The notes: generated from the sequence alone by a model not told the origin. Shown: positions 1 through 10,217, counted from the stretch's first letter. The stretch: DNA of 64,000 bases from Vicinamibacteraceae bacterium (GCA_012270995.1 JAAXHG010000015.1:60945-124944); one strand, 5' to 3'. Program-made: numbers and translations.

Positions 1-3
1 CGT

Positions 4-1503
4 CTACGAACCCAGGCGCTCGACCTCGTAGACCACCCGACCGGACACGTCGCGGTGTCTCAGGACGATCCGCGGCCGCTCGTCGACCCAGTCGACGTCG
101 ACGCTGAGAAACCCGCCGCCGACGCGGTGGAAGCGGTGGTACTCCGGATCATCGCCCGGCGTGCCGCCGGCGTGGGCGTCGCTGGCCGGGCCGACCGAGA
201 ACTCGTCGAGTCCCGTCTCCGGGTGGACCGAGTGGTACTGCCAATGGCGGTCGCCGACGATGACCAGGAAGCTGTCGCCCAGGTTGGCGCGGAACCACCC
301 GCGGACCGCGTCACCTTCGTGGCTGAAGGCGGCGTTGGCGTGGTTGTCGGCCTTGTTGCTCCGGTCCGGACCGACGATCGGAGTCGGCGAGACGAGGACC
401 TTCCAGTCCGCGTCGCTCGCGAGCAGGGAGTCCCGCAGCCAGCGCCACTGTTCGGTTCCCCAGATCGTCTTGAGCGGACCGTCCGGCATGTCGTTGGGTG
501 ACCGGAAGTCCCGGCCTTCGACCAGCCAGAGCTGCAGCCCCTTGCCCCAGCGAACGGTCCGGTAGGGGCGTTCCGGCGCCGGCATCTGCTCGACGAAGAC
601 CGCCTGGCCCTCCTCGAACGTCATCGGCGCGGAGATGCCCGGTTCGATCCCGGGCCAGGAGTCGTTTCGCAGGAGATCGTGGTCGTCCTTGAGCCAGTAG
701 CCGGGCACCGAACGCAGGAACGACGCGATCGCGGGCAGCGTGAACATCCGCTGCCAGTGGTAGCGGGCGAGTTCGACGGAGGTCGCGCGCGGCGACTCGT
801 TGTCGTAGTAGACGTTGTCGCCGATCGACAGGTAGAAGTCCGGCGGGCCGGCGGCCATCGAGGGGTAGATGCGGAAGCCGTCCGGGCGGTCGCGGCGGCC
901 GTAGTACTGGCAGGTCATCGCTGCAAACCGCACGGGCGACCGCTCGTCGGAGGCCGGCGCCGTGCGGAAGGTCGCGGTCTCGATCGCCGTCGCGGGCGCG
1001 TCCGGATCAAGGGCCGCAGGCCGCGCCTCGACCGTGACCAGGTAGCGAGTGTTCGGAGTCAGGCCGTCGAACGCCGCCTGGTGGGTGAAGTCGCGTGCGG
1101 CCCCAGTAGGGCGCCAGCCGGCGATCCGTCTCGCCGGGATGCCGCCTGCCTCGCCTGCCGGCGCTGCCGGCCGCAGCACGACCCGCACTTCGCCCGCCAC
1201 GCCCGGCACGGCGCCTTCGAGGGACGACACGTCGACGCCAGGCGCCAGCGTCACTACCGGCCGGCCCGAGATCTCCGCTCCTGAACGCCGCTGCGGCTCG
1301 GCCGTCGTCCGCGTCCAGACCACCGCCGAGGTCGCCCCGACCTCCCCCACGCGAACGCCGCTGGCGAGGAACACCGCGTCCGCGGCGTCGCCGGTCGGCT
1401 GCGCGGCCGCCGCGCCGGCCAACAGGACGAGCGCGACGAATGACCGAATCAGCCGCAGCCCAACACTCCCCCGTCGACGGTGAAGGTCTGGCCCGTGGTC
1501 CAC
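4..1503 (-). CDS. PhoD-like alkaline phosphatase / metallophosphoesterase, secreted
   Basis: A PhoD-type phosphatase acting on phosphoesters outside the cytoplasm. After a hydrophobic signal segment (SFVALVLLAGAAAAQ) comes a PhoD N-terminal domain (VGEVGATSAVVWTRT). The catalytic part carries metal-binding motifs GDNVYYDNE, KDDHDLLRND and VGDRHWQYH. The ORF track extends it to 1968, but that upstream part is antisense-free shadow inside the SDR gene. I place the start at GTG 1503, overlapping the end of the SDR gene on the same strand, which suggests translational coupling. No ATG lies near the signal peptide, so the exact start is uncertain. The stop TAG lies at the very left edge, so the gene is complete. 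Confidence 0.85.
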   Translation of the reverse strand: MDHGPDLHRRRGSVGLRLIRSFVALVLLAGAAAAQPTGDAADAVFLASGVRVGEVGATSAVVWTRTTAEPQRRSGAEISGRPVVTLAPGVDVSSLEGAVPGVAGEVRVVLRPAAPAGEAGGIPARRIAGWRPTGAARDFTHQAAFDGLTPNTRYLVTVEARPAALDPDAPATAIETATFRTAPASDERSPVRFAAMTCQYYGRRDRPDGFRIYPSMAAGPPDFYLSIGDNVYYDNESPRATSVELARYHWQRMFTLPAIASFLRSVPGYWLKDDHDLLRNDSWPGIEPGISAPMTFEEGQAVFVEQMPAPERPYRTVRWGKGLQLWLVEGRDFRSPNDMPDGPLKTIWGTEQWRWLRDSLLASDADWKVLVSPTPIVGPDRSNKADNHANAAFSHEGDAVRGWFRANLGDSFLVIVGDRHWQYHSVHPETGLDEFSVGPASDAHAGGTPGDDPEYHRFHRVGGGFLSVDVDWVDERPRIVLRHRDVSGRVVYEVERLGS

Positions 1504-2216
1504 GAACCCGCACGCGAGGCGAGGTAGACCGCGATGCCCGCGCAGTCGACCGGCTCGCCTAGGCGCCGGAGCGGTGTTCTTCCGGCGACCGCCTTCTCGC
1601 GTTCCGGGTCTTCCCAAAGTGCGCGGGCGAAGTCCGTCTTCACCAGTCCCGGGCAGACCGCGTTGACGCGGATGTTGTCGGGACCGAACTCGGCCGCGAG
1701 GTTCCGCGCGAGCTGCATGTCCGCCGCCTTGGAGATCGCGTAGGCGCCGAGCACCGCGTTGCCCCGAAAGCCGCCGACCGAGGACACGATGACGATCGAT
1801 CCGTCCTTGCGCTCCTGCATCTCGGGAATCACCATCTGGCACAGCCAGTGGACGCTCCGGATGTTGACCTCCATCACTTTGTCGAACGCCGAGTCCGGAA
1901 TGCCCAGGCTCGATCCGTAGTACGGATTGACCGCGGCGTTGACGACGAGATTGTCGATCTTCCCCCAACGCTCGCGGGTCGCCGCGACCAGCCGTTCCAA
2001 CTGATCCTTGTGGCCGACGTGGCAGGGGTGCGCGATCGCCTCGCCGCCGCTCTCGTTGATCGCGGCCGCGACCGCGTCGCAGGCGTCCGCCTTGCGGCTC
2101 GAGATGACCACCTTCGAGCCGAAGGCGGCCAGGGCTTCGGCCATCGCCTTGCCGATGCCCTTCGTCGATCCGGTGATGACGCTCACCCGGCCGGTGAGGT
2201 CGAAGAGATCCTTCAT
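1449..2216 (-). CDS. SDR family NAD(P)-dependent oxidoreductase
   Basis: A classical short-chain dehydrogenase of 255 residues, the usual family length. It shows the glycine-rich cofactor motif TGSTKGIGKA near residues 12-21, the NAAV motif near 90, the catalytic serine in IVSSVGG, and the catalytic YAISK motif. The C-terminus ends with the usual TGQTFTVDGG. It probably oxidises a hydroxyl or reduces a keto group on a small substrate, which the sequence does not reveal. The 3' end overlaps the PhoD-like gene by about 55 nt on the same strand. It is divergent from the aminotransferase gene, with about 70 nt between them for two promoters. Confidence 0.9.
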   Translation of the reverse strand: MKDLFDLTGRVSVITGSTKGIGKAMAEALAAFGSKVVISSRKADACDAVAAAINESGGEAIAHPCHVGHKDQLERLVAATRERWGKIDNLVVNAAVNPYYGSSLGIPDSAFDKVMEVNIRSVHWLCQMVIPEMQERKDGSIVIVSSVGGFRGNAVLGAYAISKAADMQLARNLAAEFGPDNIRVNAVCPGLVKTDFARALWEDPEREKAVAGRTPLRRLGEPVDCAGIAVYLASRAGSWTTGQTFTVDGGVLGCG

Positions 2217-2285
2217 TGTGCAGTCTCCTTGCCTGGCAGTTGTAAGGCGGCAGAGGGTAACACCGCTGCTACAGTGCGCGCCGCA

Positions 2286-3449
2286 ATGAGCGAACCAGGA
2301 ACAGCGTCAGCAACGGCCACCGACCCGATCCCGATGCGGGTCGGCATGACCGCGCCCGAAGCGTTCCCGGCCGCTGAGATGGCCGAGGCGGCCGGCCGCG
2401 CCATCCTCGACATCGGGAAGGACTTCGCGTTCTACCCCGGCGATCTCGGCCATCCCGGTCTGCGCGAGGTGCTTGCCCGGCGCGAGGCGGACCGCGAGGG
2501 CGCCGACTTCGACCCCGACGAGATCGCGCTGACCAACGGCTCCATGCAGGCGGTGACGATGGTCGGCAGGGTGCTGCTGGAAGAGCCGGGCGACGTCGTG
2601 ATCACGGAGGAGACGACCTATTCGGGCACCCTCGGCGCCTACCGGGGGCTCGGCTACCGGCTGGTCGGCGTGCCGCTCGACGAGCACGGAATGGACATCG
2701 GCGAACTCCGCCGGACACTGGAGAGCCTGACCACGGCCGGTGAGAAGCCGCGCTTCATCTACACGCTGCCGACCTACCACAACCCGACCGGCGCCGTGAT
2801 GCCCCGCGAACGCCGACTCGAGATGATCGAGGTCGCGCACGAGTTCGACGTCCTCCTGGTCGAGGACAACTGCTACGCCGACGTCCACTACGACGACGCG
2901 CCGCGGCCGCCGCGGAGTCTCTACACGCTGGCGAACGGAGAGGGCGTCGTCTACATCGGCTCGCTCTCCAAGATCCTCGGCGCCGGCGTCCGCATCGGAT
3001 ATCTCCTGACCAGACAGCCCCTGCAGCAGCGGTTCCTCGACCAGCGTTTCGACGCCGGCCAGAGCACGCTGTCCTCAAGCATCGTGGCGGAACTGCTACG
3101 GGGTCGGCTGCCCGCGCAGATCGAGCGCAACAACGCCGCCCTGCTGCCGAAGCGCGACGCGTTGCTGGCCGCACTCGCCGAGCAGCTCGGCGGCATCTGC
3201 ACCTGGCGCAAGCCGGCCGGCGCCATGTTCCTCTGGGTCGGTCTGCCCGAAGAAGTGGACCGCGAAGCGCTGTTCGCGCTGAGCGAGCAGCGCGGCCTCG
3301 AGTACGGCCACGGCGCCGCCTACCACGCAGGCGGCGAAGACGTACCGTTCCTGCGTCTGGCGTACGCCTGTCCCTCCGTCGGCAGGATCCGGGAAGGTGT
3401 CGAGTTGCTGGCCGGCTGCCTCCGGCAACTCGCGCCGGGGCGGTTCTGA
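2286..3449 (+). CDS. PLP-dependent aminotransferase, class I/II (2-aminoadipate aminotransferase-like)
   Basis: A fold-type I PLP aminotransferase of 387 residues. The ORF track starts at 1848, inside the SDR gene; ATG 2286 is the sensible start because the family N-terminus (MRVGMTAPEAFP) follows soon after. Visible motifs are TNGSMQAV, the TLPTYHNPTGAVM stretch that contacts PLP, LVEDNCYADVHY with the aspartate that pairs with the pyridine nitrogen, and the Schiff-base lysine in GSLSKILGAGVRIGY near residue 226. It resembles the LysN/MocR-type aminotransferase branch without the GntR domain. The amino donor and acceptor cannot be told from sequence. Confidence 0.88.
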   Translation: MSEPGTASATATDPIPMRVGMTAPEAFPAAEMAEAAGRAILDIGKDFAFYPGDLGHPGLREVLARREADREGADFDPDEIALTNGSMQAVTMVGRVLLEEPGDVVITEETTYSGTLGAYRGLGYRLVGVPLDEHGMDIGELRRTLESLTTAGEKPRFIYTLPTYHNPTGAVMPRERRLEMIEVAHEFDVLLVEDNCYADVHYDDAPRPPRSLYTLANGEGVVYIGSLSKILGAGVRIGYLLTRQPLQQRFLDQRFDAGQSTLSSSIVAELLRGRLPAQIERNNAALLPKRDALLAALAEQLGGICTWRKPAGAMFLWVGLPEEVDREALFALSEQRGLEYGHGAAYHAGGEDVPFLRLAYACPSVGRIREGVELLAGCLRQLAPGRF

Positions 3450-3493
3450 GACGATCGGCGCTCGCATGGAACCGACCGCTGGCGCAGCGGCCG

Positions 3494-3724
3494 CTAGCCG
3501 AGCAGGTCGGGCAGGTAGCGGAACAGCAGCGCAAGCAGGCTTCCGCCGCCCAAGAGCCGCCAGAGCAGTCGCGTTTCTCCCCTCGCCGTCTCCGTACGCA
3601 TCCGCTCCATCTCGACGCGCAGTTCCGCGTTCCCGGCCCGGATGTCCCCGCGCAGCGCCTCCAGCGCGCTGTCCAGGTCGGCGCGAGTGACCGGTTCATG
3701 CGGCATCGGCTCCGGCATGCTCAT
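3494..3724 (-). CDS. small coiled-coil protein with C-terminal membrane anchor
   Basis: A 76-residue protein if started at the ATG giving MSMPEPMPHEP; the track's longer form starts at 3796. A charged helical segment (DLDSALEALRGDIRAGNAELRVEMERMRTE) looks like a short coiled coil, and the C-terminus (LLGGGSLLALLFRYLPDLL) is one membrane segment. Small proteins with this layout are widespread and unnamed. It is convergent to the aminotransferase gene. I do not recognise a function. Confidence 0.6.
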   Translation of the reverse strand: MSMPEPMPHEPVTRADLDSALEALRGDIRAGNAELRVEMERMRTETARGETRLLWRLLGGGSLLALLFRYLPDLLG

Positions 3725-3872
3725 CGACGAAACTCTAGCAAAGGAGGCCTTCGTCGGTTCACCGTCCACGATCCCCGGTGACCGGCCTGCACCCACGGCC
3801 GCATCCCGAGGTCGGAGGGCGGCCGCCGGGTAGACTCCTCATGCACCGCCAACTGCCTGAGGTCCAGGGAAC

Positions 3873-6800
3873 TTGCCGCGACGTTCGACACCCGCCGCTA
3901 CCGACGCCGTCGCCTCGATCGCGCACCGGGCGAAGCGGAAGAACCTGCCGCCCTCCGGCATCGAGTCGCACGGCGAACTCCGTGAAGAGGCTGCCGTCGC
4001 GTACTGGCACAACCCTCACCTGCCGCCGCGGCTGGTCTCCTCCCCCGACCCTTCCGCCGCCGACCGCCTGCGGGACGTGCTCGCCGAAGCCCGACATCGA
4101 GCCCTGAAGGAGGACGAGGTCCGCGCGCTAGACCAGGCGATCAAGCAGCACGAACCCTGGCTCGAATGGAGCGGGAAGCGGGAACGCCCCTGGTTCGAGG
4201 TCGATCCGGTGGCCCTGCACCTGCACGAACGGGTGTCCACCGAGGCGATTCTCCGGGGCCTGGCCCGCAAGGACGTCAACCGCAGCTTGTTCGCCGATCC
4301 GCAACTCGACTACGCAAAGGCCGTGCAGTTCTATCGGCACGACGTCGACTGGTCGAACCGGATGATCCTCGGCGACTCGCTGCAGGTCATGGCGAGCCTC
4401 GCGCGGCGCGAGGACCTGGCGGGCAAGGTCCAGATGATCTATGTCGATCCGCCGTACGGCCAGATGTTCAAGTCGAACTTTCAGCCGCAGTTAGGTCAGA
4501 TGAAGGTGGAAGACAAGGAGAAGGACTTCACCCGAGAGCCCGAAACGATCCGGGCCTATCGCGACACTTGGACTCTCGGCGTTCACTCCTACCTCGCCTA
4601 CCTGCGCGATCGCCTGGCGATGATGCGCGAGCTACTTGCTGACACAGGCAGCATCTTCGTGCAAATCAGCGACGAGAATGTACACCGGGTCCGATGTCTG
4701 ATGGACGAGGTGTTCGGGCCGGACAACTTCTGTGCCGTGATCGCGTTTGTGAAGACCAGCGGCGTCTCTCAGGCTTTTCTTCCAGATCGATTCGACCAAC
4801 TTCTCTGGTTCGCGAAGGAAAAGCCCCAAGCGCGAACAGCCTACAGACAGCTCTTCCTAGACAAGAGTTTTCGTGCCGGCACTGCCTCCACGTACACTTG
4901 GCTCGAGTTGCCCGATTCATCGAGACGCGGCATGAATAGGGCAGAAAAGGACGGCGACACCGAGGTGCCCGACGGTGCGGCCTTCTACAAGGCCGACAAC
5001 ATCACCTCTCAGGGCAACGCCGAGATTCCGTTCCAGTATGCCGGCAGAGAGTACAGACAAGCGTGGAAGACCAACCCCGAGGGCATGCGGCGTCTGGCTT
5101 CCTCCAATCGCCTGCATATCGCTCGCAACAGTCTACAGTACGTCCGATACTTGTCGGACTTTCCGGCTGTTCCCGTAACGAAGCTATGGAGCGACACGGG
5201 CACCGGGAGCTTCACGGACGAGAAGATCTATAGCGTTCAGACCGCGAATCGCGTCATCGAGCGCTGCATACTGATGACGACCGATCCCGGCGACCTCGTG
5301 CTCGATCCGACGTGCGGCAGCGGCACGACCGCCTACGTCGCGGAGCAGTGGGGCCGCCGCTGGATCACGATCGACACGTCCCGCGTCGCCCTGACCCTGG
5401 CCAAGCACCGGCTGATGACGGCGAAGTTCGACTACTACCAACTCCGGGAACTGGAAGCCGAGGACATGGCCCGCAATCCCGGCGGGCCCTGGATTTCCGG
5501 CGTGGACGAGTTCGGCCAGGCCACAGGGGACCCGAGGACCTTCAAGTGCATGCGGGTGCCGCACATCACGCTGCGGAGCATTGCGCGCAACGCATCGCTC
5601 GATCCGATCTTCGAGAAGCACGAGCCGATCGTCGAAGCGGCGCTGGAGCGACTGAACGACGAGTTGGAGACGGTTTCCGCCGAGTTGAAGGCGGATCTGG
5701 TCGCGAAACTCGTCGAGAAGCACCGGCGGGAGGGCGCGCGGGCGGTCAACGACGGCGACGTCCGGCGTTGGCTGCTTCCCGGCGCTTCAGCGGACACTCT
5801 CAGGCCGGCGCCAGCCCGGAAGGGACTCAAGGCGCTGACCGCCGCGCAGGTCGAGAAGTACAGGCGCCGGATCCCCGAGAAGGCTTGGCGCGAGTGGGAG
5901 GTTCCTTTCGACCCGGACCCGGACTGGCCGGCGGCGCTCCGGGAGGCGCTCCACGACTATCGCGAAGCCTGGCGGTCCAAGATGGCCGAGGTGAACGCGT
6001 GCATCGATGCCGAGGCCGAGTCCGAGGAACTCGTGGACCAGCCGGAGATCGTCAGGGGGACCGTGCGGGTGGCCGGCCCGTTCACGATGGAGGGCGTCAT
6101 CGCCCGGGAAGAAGGGCCGGACAGCCCGATTGGAGGCGCTCCGGGGGAGCTTGAGGTCTTCGACGCGGAAGAGGCCGGGGTCACCGCCGCCAACGCCGAA
6201 GCTCACCTCGACAAGGTGCTTCGGCTCCTCAAGGCGACCGGCGTCGACTTCGCGGGCAACAGGCGGATGAAATTCGCGGAAATGGAACCCCAGTCCGGGC
6301 CGACGGGGATTCACGCGGAAGGCGCCTGGGAAAACGGCGCGAACATTGCCCGCCGGGTCGGGGTCAGCATCGGCCCGGAGGCCGGAAACGTCTCGTCCCT
6401 GCAGGTCGAGGAGGCGGTCAGGGCGGCGAACCGCGCAGGCTACGACGATCTGGTGTTCGCCGGTTTCGGGTTCGACTCCGCCGCCCAGGAGGCGATAGAA
6501 GACTCCAGCCATCCGAAGATGCGCCTGCACATGGCGCTGATCAACCCCGACGTGGCGATGGACGACCTGCTGCGAACGCAACCCGGTAGTCAGATCTTCA
6601 CGGTGTTCTCCGCCCCGCGCGTCAAAGGCCCGATCCCACGGGGCGACGGGCAGTACACCGTTGCCGTCGAGGGAATGGACGTTTACGACCCGGTGAAGAG
6701 CACGCTCCATCCCACGGACAAGAGCCGCATAGCCGCGTGGTTCCTCGACACGGACTACGATGGCAGGACGTTCTGCATCTGCCAGGCCTTCTTCCCGGAC

Positions 6801-7016
6801 AAGAAGAAGTGGTCCAAGCTCGCCAAGGCGCTCGGCGACGCCGGCATGGTGGAACGCGGCGCCTTCCAGGCGCTGAGCGGTCTCGAGAGCCTTCCGTTCG
6901 AGCGGCCCGCCCGCCTGCCCCCGCACCGGGACTGGCGCGTCGCCGTCAAGGTAATCGACCCTCGCGGCAACGAGGGCCTGCGCGTGGCGACGGTCTCCGA
7001 CTGGCTCGGTCACTGA
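3873..7016 (+). CDS. mod: type III restriction-modification system methyltransferase (Mod)
   Basis: A beta-class DNA adenine methyltransferase of 1047 residues. The catalytic DPPY motif (YVDPPYGQMF, near residue 192) precedes the SAM-binding motif (DPTCGSGTTAYVAEQWG, near 477), the order typical of type III Mod proteins. The stretch between them is the target-recognition region. A long C-terminal part (about residues 600-1047) is not methyltransferase fold and probably contacts Res. The start appears to be TTG 3873, a few bases after an AGGGA ribosome-binding site. The region from about 4,600 to 5,230 is visibly lower in GC and richer in A/T-ending codons than the flanks, as expected for an exchanged recognition domain. 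The res gene follows after 15 nt. Confidence 0.9.
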   Translation: MPRRSTPAATDAVASIAHRAKRKNLPPSGIESHGELREEAAVAYWHNPHLPPRLVSSPDPSAADRLRDVLAEARHRALKEDEVRALDQAIKQHEPWLEWSGKRERPWFEVDPVALHLHERVSTEAILRGLARKDVNRSLFADPQLDYAKAVQFYRHDVDWSNRMILGDSLQVMASLARREDLAGKVQMIYVDPPYGQMFKSNFQPQLGQMKVEDKEKDFTREPETIRAYRDTWTLGVHSYLAYLRDRLAMMRELLADTGSIFVQISDENVHRVRCLMDEVFGPDNFCAVIAFVKTSGVSQAFLPDRFDQLLWFAKEKPQARTAYRQLFLDKSFRAGTASTYTWLELPDSSRRGMNRAEKDGDTEVPDGAAFYKADNITSQGNAEIPFQYAGREYRQAWKTNPEGMRRLASSNRLHIARNSLQYVRYLSDFPAVPVTKLWSDTGTGSFTDEKIYSVQTANRVIERCILMTTDPGDLVLDPTCGSGTTAYVAEQWGRRWITIDTSRVALTLAKHRLMTAKFDYYQLRELEAEDMARNPGGPWISGVDEFGQATGDPRTFKCMRVPHITLRSIARNASLDPIFEKHEPIVEAALERLNDELETVSAELKADLVAKLVEKHRREGARAVNDGDVRRWLLPGASADTLRPAPARKGLKALTAAQVEKYRRRIPEKAWREWEVPFDPDPDWPAALREALHDYREAWRSKMAEVNACIDAEAESEELVDQPEIVRGTVRVAGPFTMEGVIAREEGPDSPIGGAPGELEVFDAEEAGVTAANAEAHLDKVLRLLKATGVDFAGNRRMKFAEMEPQSGPTGIHAEGAWENGANIARRVGVSIGPEAGNVSSLQVEEAVRAANRAGYDDLVFAGFGFDSAAQEAIEDSSHPKMRLHMALINPDVAMDDLLRTQPGSQIFTVFSAPRVKGPIPRGDGQYTVAVEGMDVYDPVKSTLHPTDKSRIAAWFLDTDYDGRTFCICQAFFPDKKKWSKLAKALGDAGMVERGAFQALSGLESLPFERPARLPPHRDWRVAVKVIDPRGNEGLRVATVSDWLGH

Positions 7017-7031
7017 ACCCGGACGCGCCCG

Positions 7032-10000
7032 ATGCCCAGCCAGCCTCCGCTCCCGATCCGGCCGGTCGAGAATCCGATTCTCTGTTCGCCCTACCTCGAA
7101 CCCGACCGGCACTGGCTGTACGACACGACGACCGGCCTGCCGTCGAAGATGAACGGACGACGGGAGGCCAGCTACTGGTTCAAGAGCCAGAGGACCGGCA
7201 GCAGTCAGCAGACGTTGCTGGCCGAAGAAGAGCGCGACGACCTGCCTCTGGTGAACGCGCTCCGCGCGGACGTCAAGCGGTGGCGAGCCGCCAACTGGCC
7301 GGGGGCGTCGGCAACCACGAGGAAACTGCTTCGCCACTGGCGGCGCGACGACCGGCCCCGCCGCCTGTTCTTCTGCCAACTGGAGGCGGTGGAGACGATC
7401 CTCTACCTCCAGGAGATCCTCGCGCTCGGCAAGCGCACGCGGTGGCGGCCCCAGCTCACCAAGGATGACTTCCGGGCGCTGGCGAAAGGCCGAAACCCCA
7501 GACCGGACGAGTGGAAGGCCGCGGTCGCCCAGCATCCGAAGCTGGTGGACGTACCCCACGATCCGGGCCTTGAGCCCATCGTGCGCTACGCGTGCAAGAT
7601 GGCGACCGGTGCCGGCAAGACAGTCGTCATGGCCATGTTGATCGCCTGGGCGTTCTGCAACCGGGGGACCAAGCCGGGGGACCCCCGCTATCCCCGAAGA
7701 GCGCTCGTCGTCTGTCCGAACCTCACGATCAGGGAGCGGCTGGCCGTTCTGCGGCCAAGCGACCGCGACAACTACTACCAGAAGTTCGATCTCGTACCGT
7801 CGTCCCTGCGGCCGGAACTCGCCAAGGGCAAGGTACTGGTGACGAACTGGCACGTCCTCCAACCCGAGTCGCCCGAAGTTCGGCTCGGCGGACTCGCTGT
7901 GGGCAATCTGGGTAAAGAGACTCCCGAGGCTTTCGCTCGCGCCCGGCTGGGCGACCTGTGGGCGGACGAACCGCTCATCGTGCTGAACGACGAGGGTCAC
8001 CACGCCTACCGCCCGGCGCCCGCGGCTGCCGACGCGAAGCCCACGGCCGAGGAAAAGAAGGAACGGGAGCAGGCCACCGTCTGGGTGGACGGCCTGGACA
8101 GGATCAACGCCGCGTGCGGCATCGGCTTCTGCGTGGACCTGTCCGCGACGCCCTTCTACATCCAGGGCAGCGGCTATCCCGAGGGATCGCCGTTCCCGTG
8201 GATCGTCAGCGACTTCGGCCTGGTCGACGCGATCGAGAGCGGCATCACGAAGATCCCCCGTCTGCCGTCGATGGACAACACGGGCCGGCCAGACCCGAAG
8301 TACTTTCGATTGTGGGACCATGTCGTCAGCGGCCTCGACGCCGGCGACCGCCTTCCCGGCCGCAAGCCGAAGCCGGAGGCCGTCTACAGGCGAGCCGAGG
8401 ACGCCCTTCTGACGCTCGCCGGTCAATGGCGCGAACGCTTCCGGCAAATGAAAGAAGCGGCGCCGGGCCAGGAGCGTACGCCTCCGGTGATGATCGTCGT
8501 CTGCGACAACACGAACGTCGCGGAGCACTTCCACCGCGTGATTTCCGGGGAACGACTGGAGAAGCCCGTTCCCGACGGATCCGAAGAAAAGCCGGCCGGA
8601 AAGACGAAGGCCACGAAGGTCCGAGGCACCGGGCTCCCCGGCTTCGAGGAACTCTGGAACACGCCGGCAGCCGAGTTCACGATGCGGATCGACTCCAAGC
8701 TTCTCGCGGAGGCCGAGAACGGGTCCGGGAGCGCCACCCGCAAGCAAGCCGCCGAGGAACTGCGTCGGACCGTATCGACCGTGGGCAAACCGGGCGAGCC
8801 CGGCGAGCACATCCGCTGCGTCGTCAGCGTCAACATGCTGAGCGAGGGTTGGGACGCTAACAACGTCACGCAGATCCTGGGTCTTCGGGCTTTCCACAGC
8901 CAGTTGCTCTGTGAACAGGTCGTCGGTCGCGGCCTGCGGCGGATGGACTACACGCCCGATCCCAAGACCGGCCTGCTGACGCCGGAGTACGTCGACATCT
9001 TCGGCATACCGTTCTCTCTCATTCCCTTCAAGGGCCGCCAGCCCGGCCGCGGCGCCGGCGACGACGACCGGCCCAAGCACGAAGTCCTGGCGGTTCCCGA
9101 GCGGAGGGACCTCGAGATCCGCTTCCCCGTGGTTGAGGGCTACGTCACGGTGCTTGACCGCAGGCGCGTCGCCTGCACGGTGGAGGAGGTCGAGCGAACC
9201 GCCCTGAACCCCTGGGACACTCCGACGGCAACGGTCATACGACCGGAAGTCGCCTACAAGGTGGGCAGTTCCTCGCACTACGCTTCCGGCTTCGAATCCG
9301 CGGAAGCGACCCGAGAGCATTACTACGAGTCCGTTCATCCGCAGACGATCGAGTTCGCCATCGCCGAGGCCGTTACCAGGGAGTTGACCGAGGCGGCCCA
9401 CCCGGGAAAGGAGGAGCTGCGGACGGAGTGCCGTCAGACGCTGTTTCCTCAAGCCATGCGCATCGTCAAGGAGTACATCCACACGCGGGTGGACCTCAAC
9501 GGGATGAATGCCCGCGACATCGGCCTGCAGGTCTATGCGCAGCGCATCGTGAATCTCCTGGTTTCGGCGATCAGGCCAGACACGGCGGCCGGAGAGGCGC
9601 CGGAGTTGCCCCGACTCAACCGCTACCAACCGTTCGGCTCCACCGCCAGCGTTCACTTCAAGACGACGAAACCCGTTCAGGCCACGACCGCGAGCCACGT
9701 CAACTACGTCGCCTGCGACACGGAGAGTTGGGAACAGGCCGCCATGTTCCAGTTGGAGGAACTGGCCAGGCGGGGAGTCGTTCGGGGCTACGCCCGCAAC
9801 GACGGTCTGGACTTCTCCATTCCGTACGACCGAAACGGCTACTCCGCCGCCTACGAACCGGATTTCATCGTCGAACTGGAGGATGGGAGCTACGTGGTTG
9901 TGGAGATCAAGGGCTACGAACGGCCCGACGCCGGCCTCAAGCACGAAGCCGCCAAACGCTGGGCGCGAGCCGTCAGCCACTGGCGGCAGTTGGGTGACTG

Positions 10001-10217
10001 GGAGTTCCTCGTCTGCCGAGAACCCCAGCGCCTGGGCGACGAGATCAGTCGCATGCACGCCGCCCGCAAGGAGCGCCTCCGCGAGACAGCCGCCCGCCTT
10101 CACGCTGAGGCCAGGGAGGACGAGCGATGCCTTCGGGCGGCGGGCTGGAAGAAGAAGGACTTTGCCAACGCACTGGTCGGGATGCTCGACGAACCGGACC
10201 AGCCGTGGAGGCCCTGA
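7032..10217 (+). CDS. res: type III restriction enzyme, Res subunit (SF2 helicase-nuclease)
   Basis: A 1061-residue restriction subunit that acts with Mod to translocate on and cut unmodified DNA. It has a Walker A motif (MATGAGKTVVMAM, near residue 195), a DEAH-box variant (LNDEGHHAY), motif III (DLSATPFY) and motif VI (EQVVGRGLRRMDY). The C-terminal nuclease shows a PD-(D/E)xK pattern: EPDFIVELEDGSYVVVEIKGYE. The order helicase then nuclease and the length match type III Res. It lies 15 nt after mod and its 3' end overlaps the PIN gene, so the three genes are probably one transcript. Confidence 0.9.
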   Translation: MPSQPPLPIRPVENPILCSPYLEPDRHWLYDTTTGLPSKMNGRREASYWFKSQRTGSSQQTLLAEEERDDLPLVNALRADVKRWRAANWPGASATTRKLLRHWRRDDRPRRLFFCQLEAVETILYLQEILALGKRTRWRPQLTKDDFRALAKGRNPRPDEWKAAVAQHPKLVDVPHDPGLEPIVRYACKMATGAGKTVVMAMLIAWAFCNRGTKPGDPRYPRRALVVCPNLTIRERLAVLRPSDRDNYYQKFDLVPSSLRPELAKGKVLVTNWHVLQPESPEVRLGGLAVGNLGKETPEAFARARLGDLWADEPLIVLNDEGHHAYRPAPAAADAKPTAEEKKEREQATVWVDGLDRINAACGIGFCVDLSATPFYIQGSGYPEGSPFPWIVSDFGLVDAIESGITKIPRLPSMDNTGRPDPKYFRLWDHVVSGLDAGDRLPGRKPKPEAVYRRAEDALLTLAGQWRERFRQMKEAAPGQERTPPVMIVVCDNTNVAEHFHRVISGERLEKPVPDGSEEKPAGKTKATKVRGTGLPGFEELWNTPAAEFTMRIDSKLLAEAENGSGSATRKQAAEELRRTVSTVGKPGEPGEHIRCVVSVNMLSEGWDANNVTQILGLRAFHSQLLCEQVVGRGLRRMDYTPDPKTGLLTPEYVDIFGIPFSLIPFKGRQPGRGAGDDDRPKHEVLAVPERRDLEIRFPVVEGYVTVLDRRRVACTVEEVERTALNPWDTPTATVIRPEVAYKVGSSSHYASGFESAEATREHYYESVHPQTIEFAIAEAVTRELTEAAHPGKEELRTECRQTLFPQAMRIVKEYIHTRVDLNGMNARDIGLQVYAQRIVNLLVSAIRPDTAAGEAPELPRLNRYQPFGSTASVHFKTTKPVQATTASHVNYVACDTESWEQAAMFQLEELARRGVVRGYARNDGLDFSIPYDRNGYSAAYEPDFIVELEDGSYVVVEIKGYERPDAGLKHEAAKRWARAVSHWRQLGDWEFLVCREPQRLGDEISRMHAARKERLRETAARLHAEAREDERCLRAAGWKKKDFANALVGMLDEPDQPWRP

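Noticed and set aside
5787-10103. 1438-residue minus-strand ORF
   Set aside because: It is antisense to mod and res, which carry clear family motifs. Its Val/Arg/Gly-rich sequence is typical of high-GC shadow frames.
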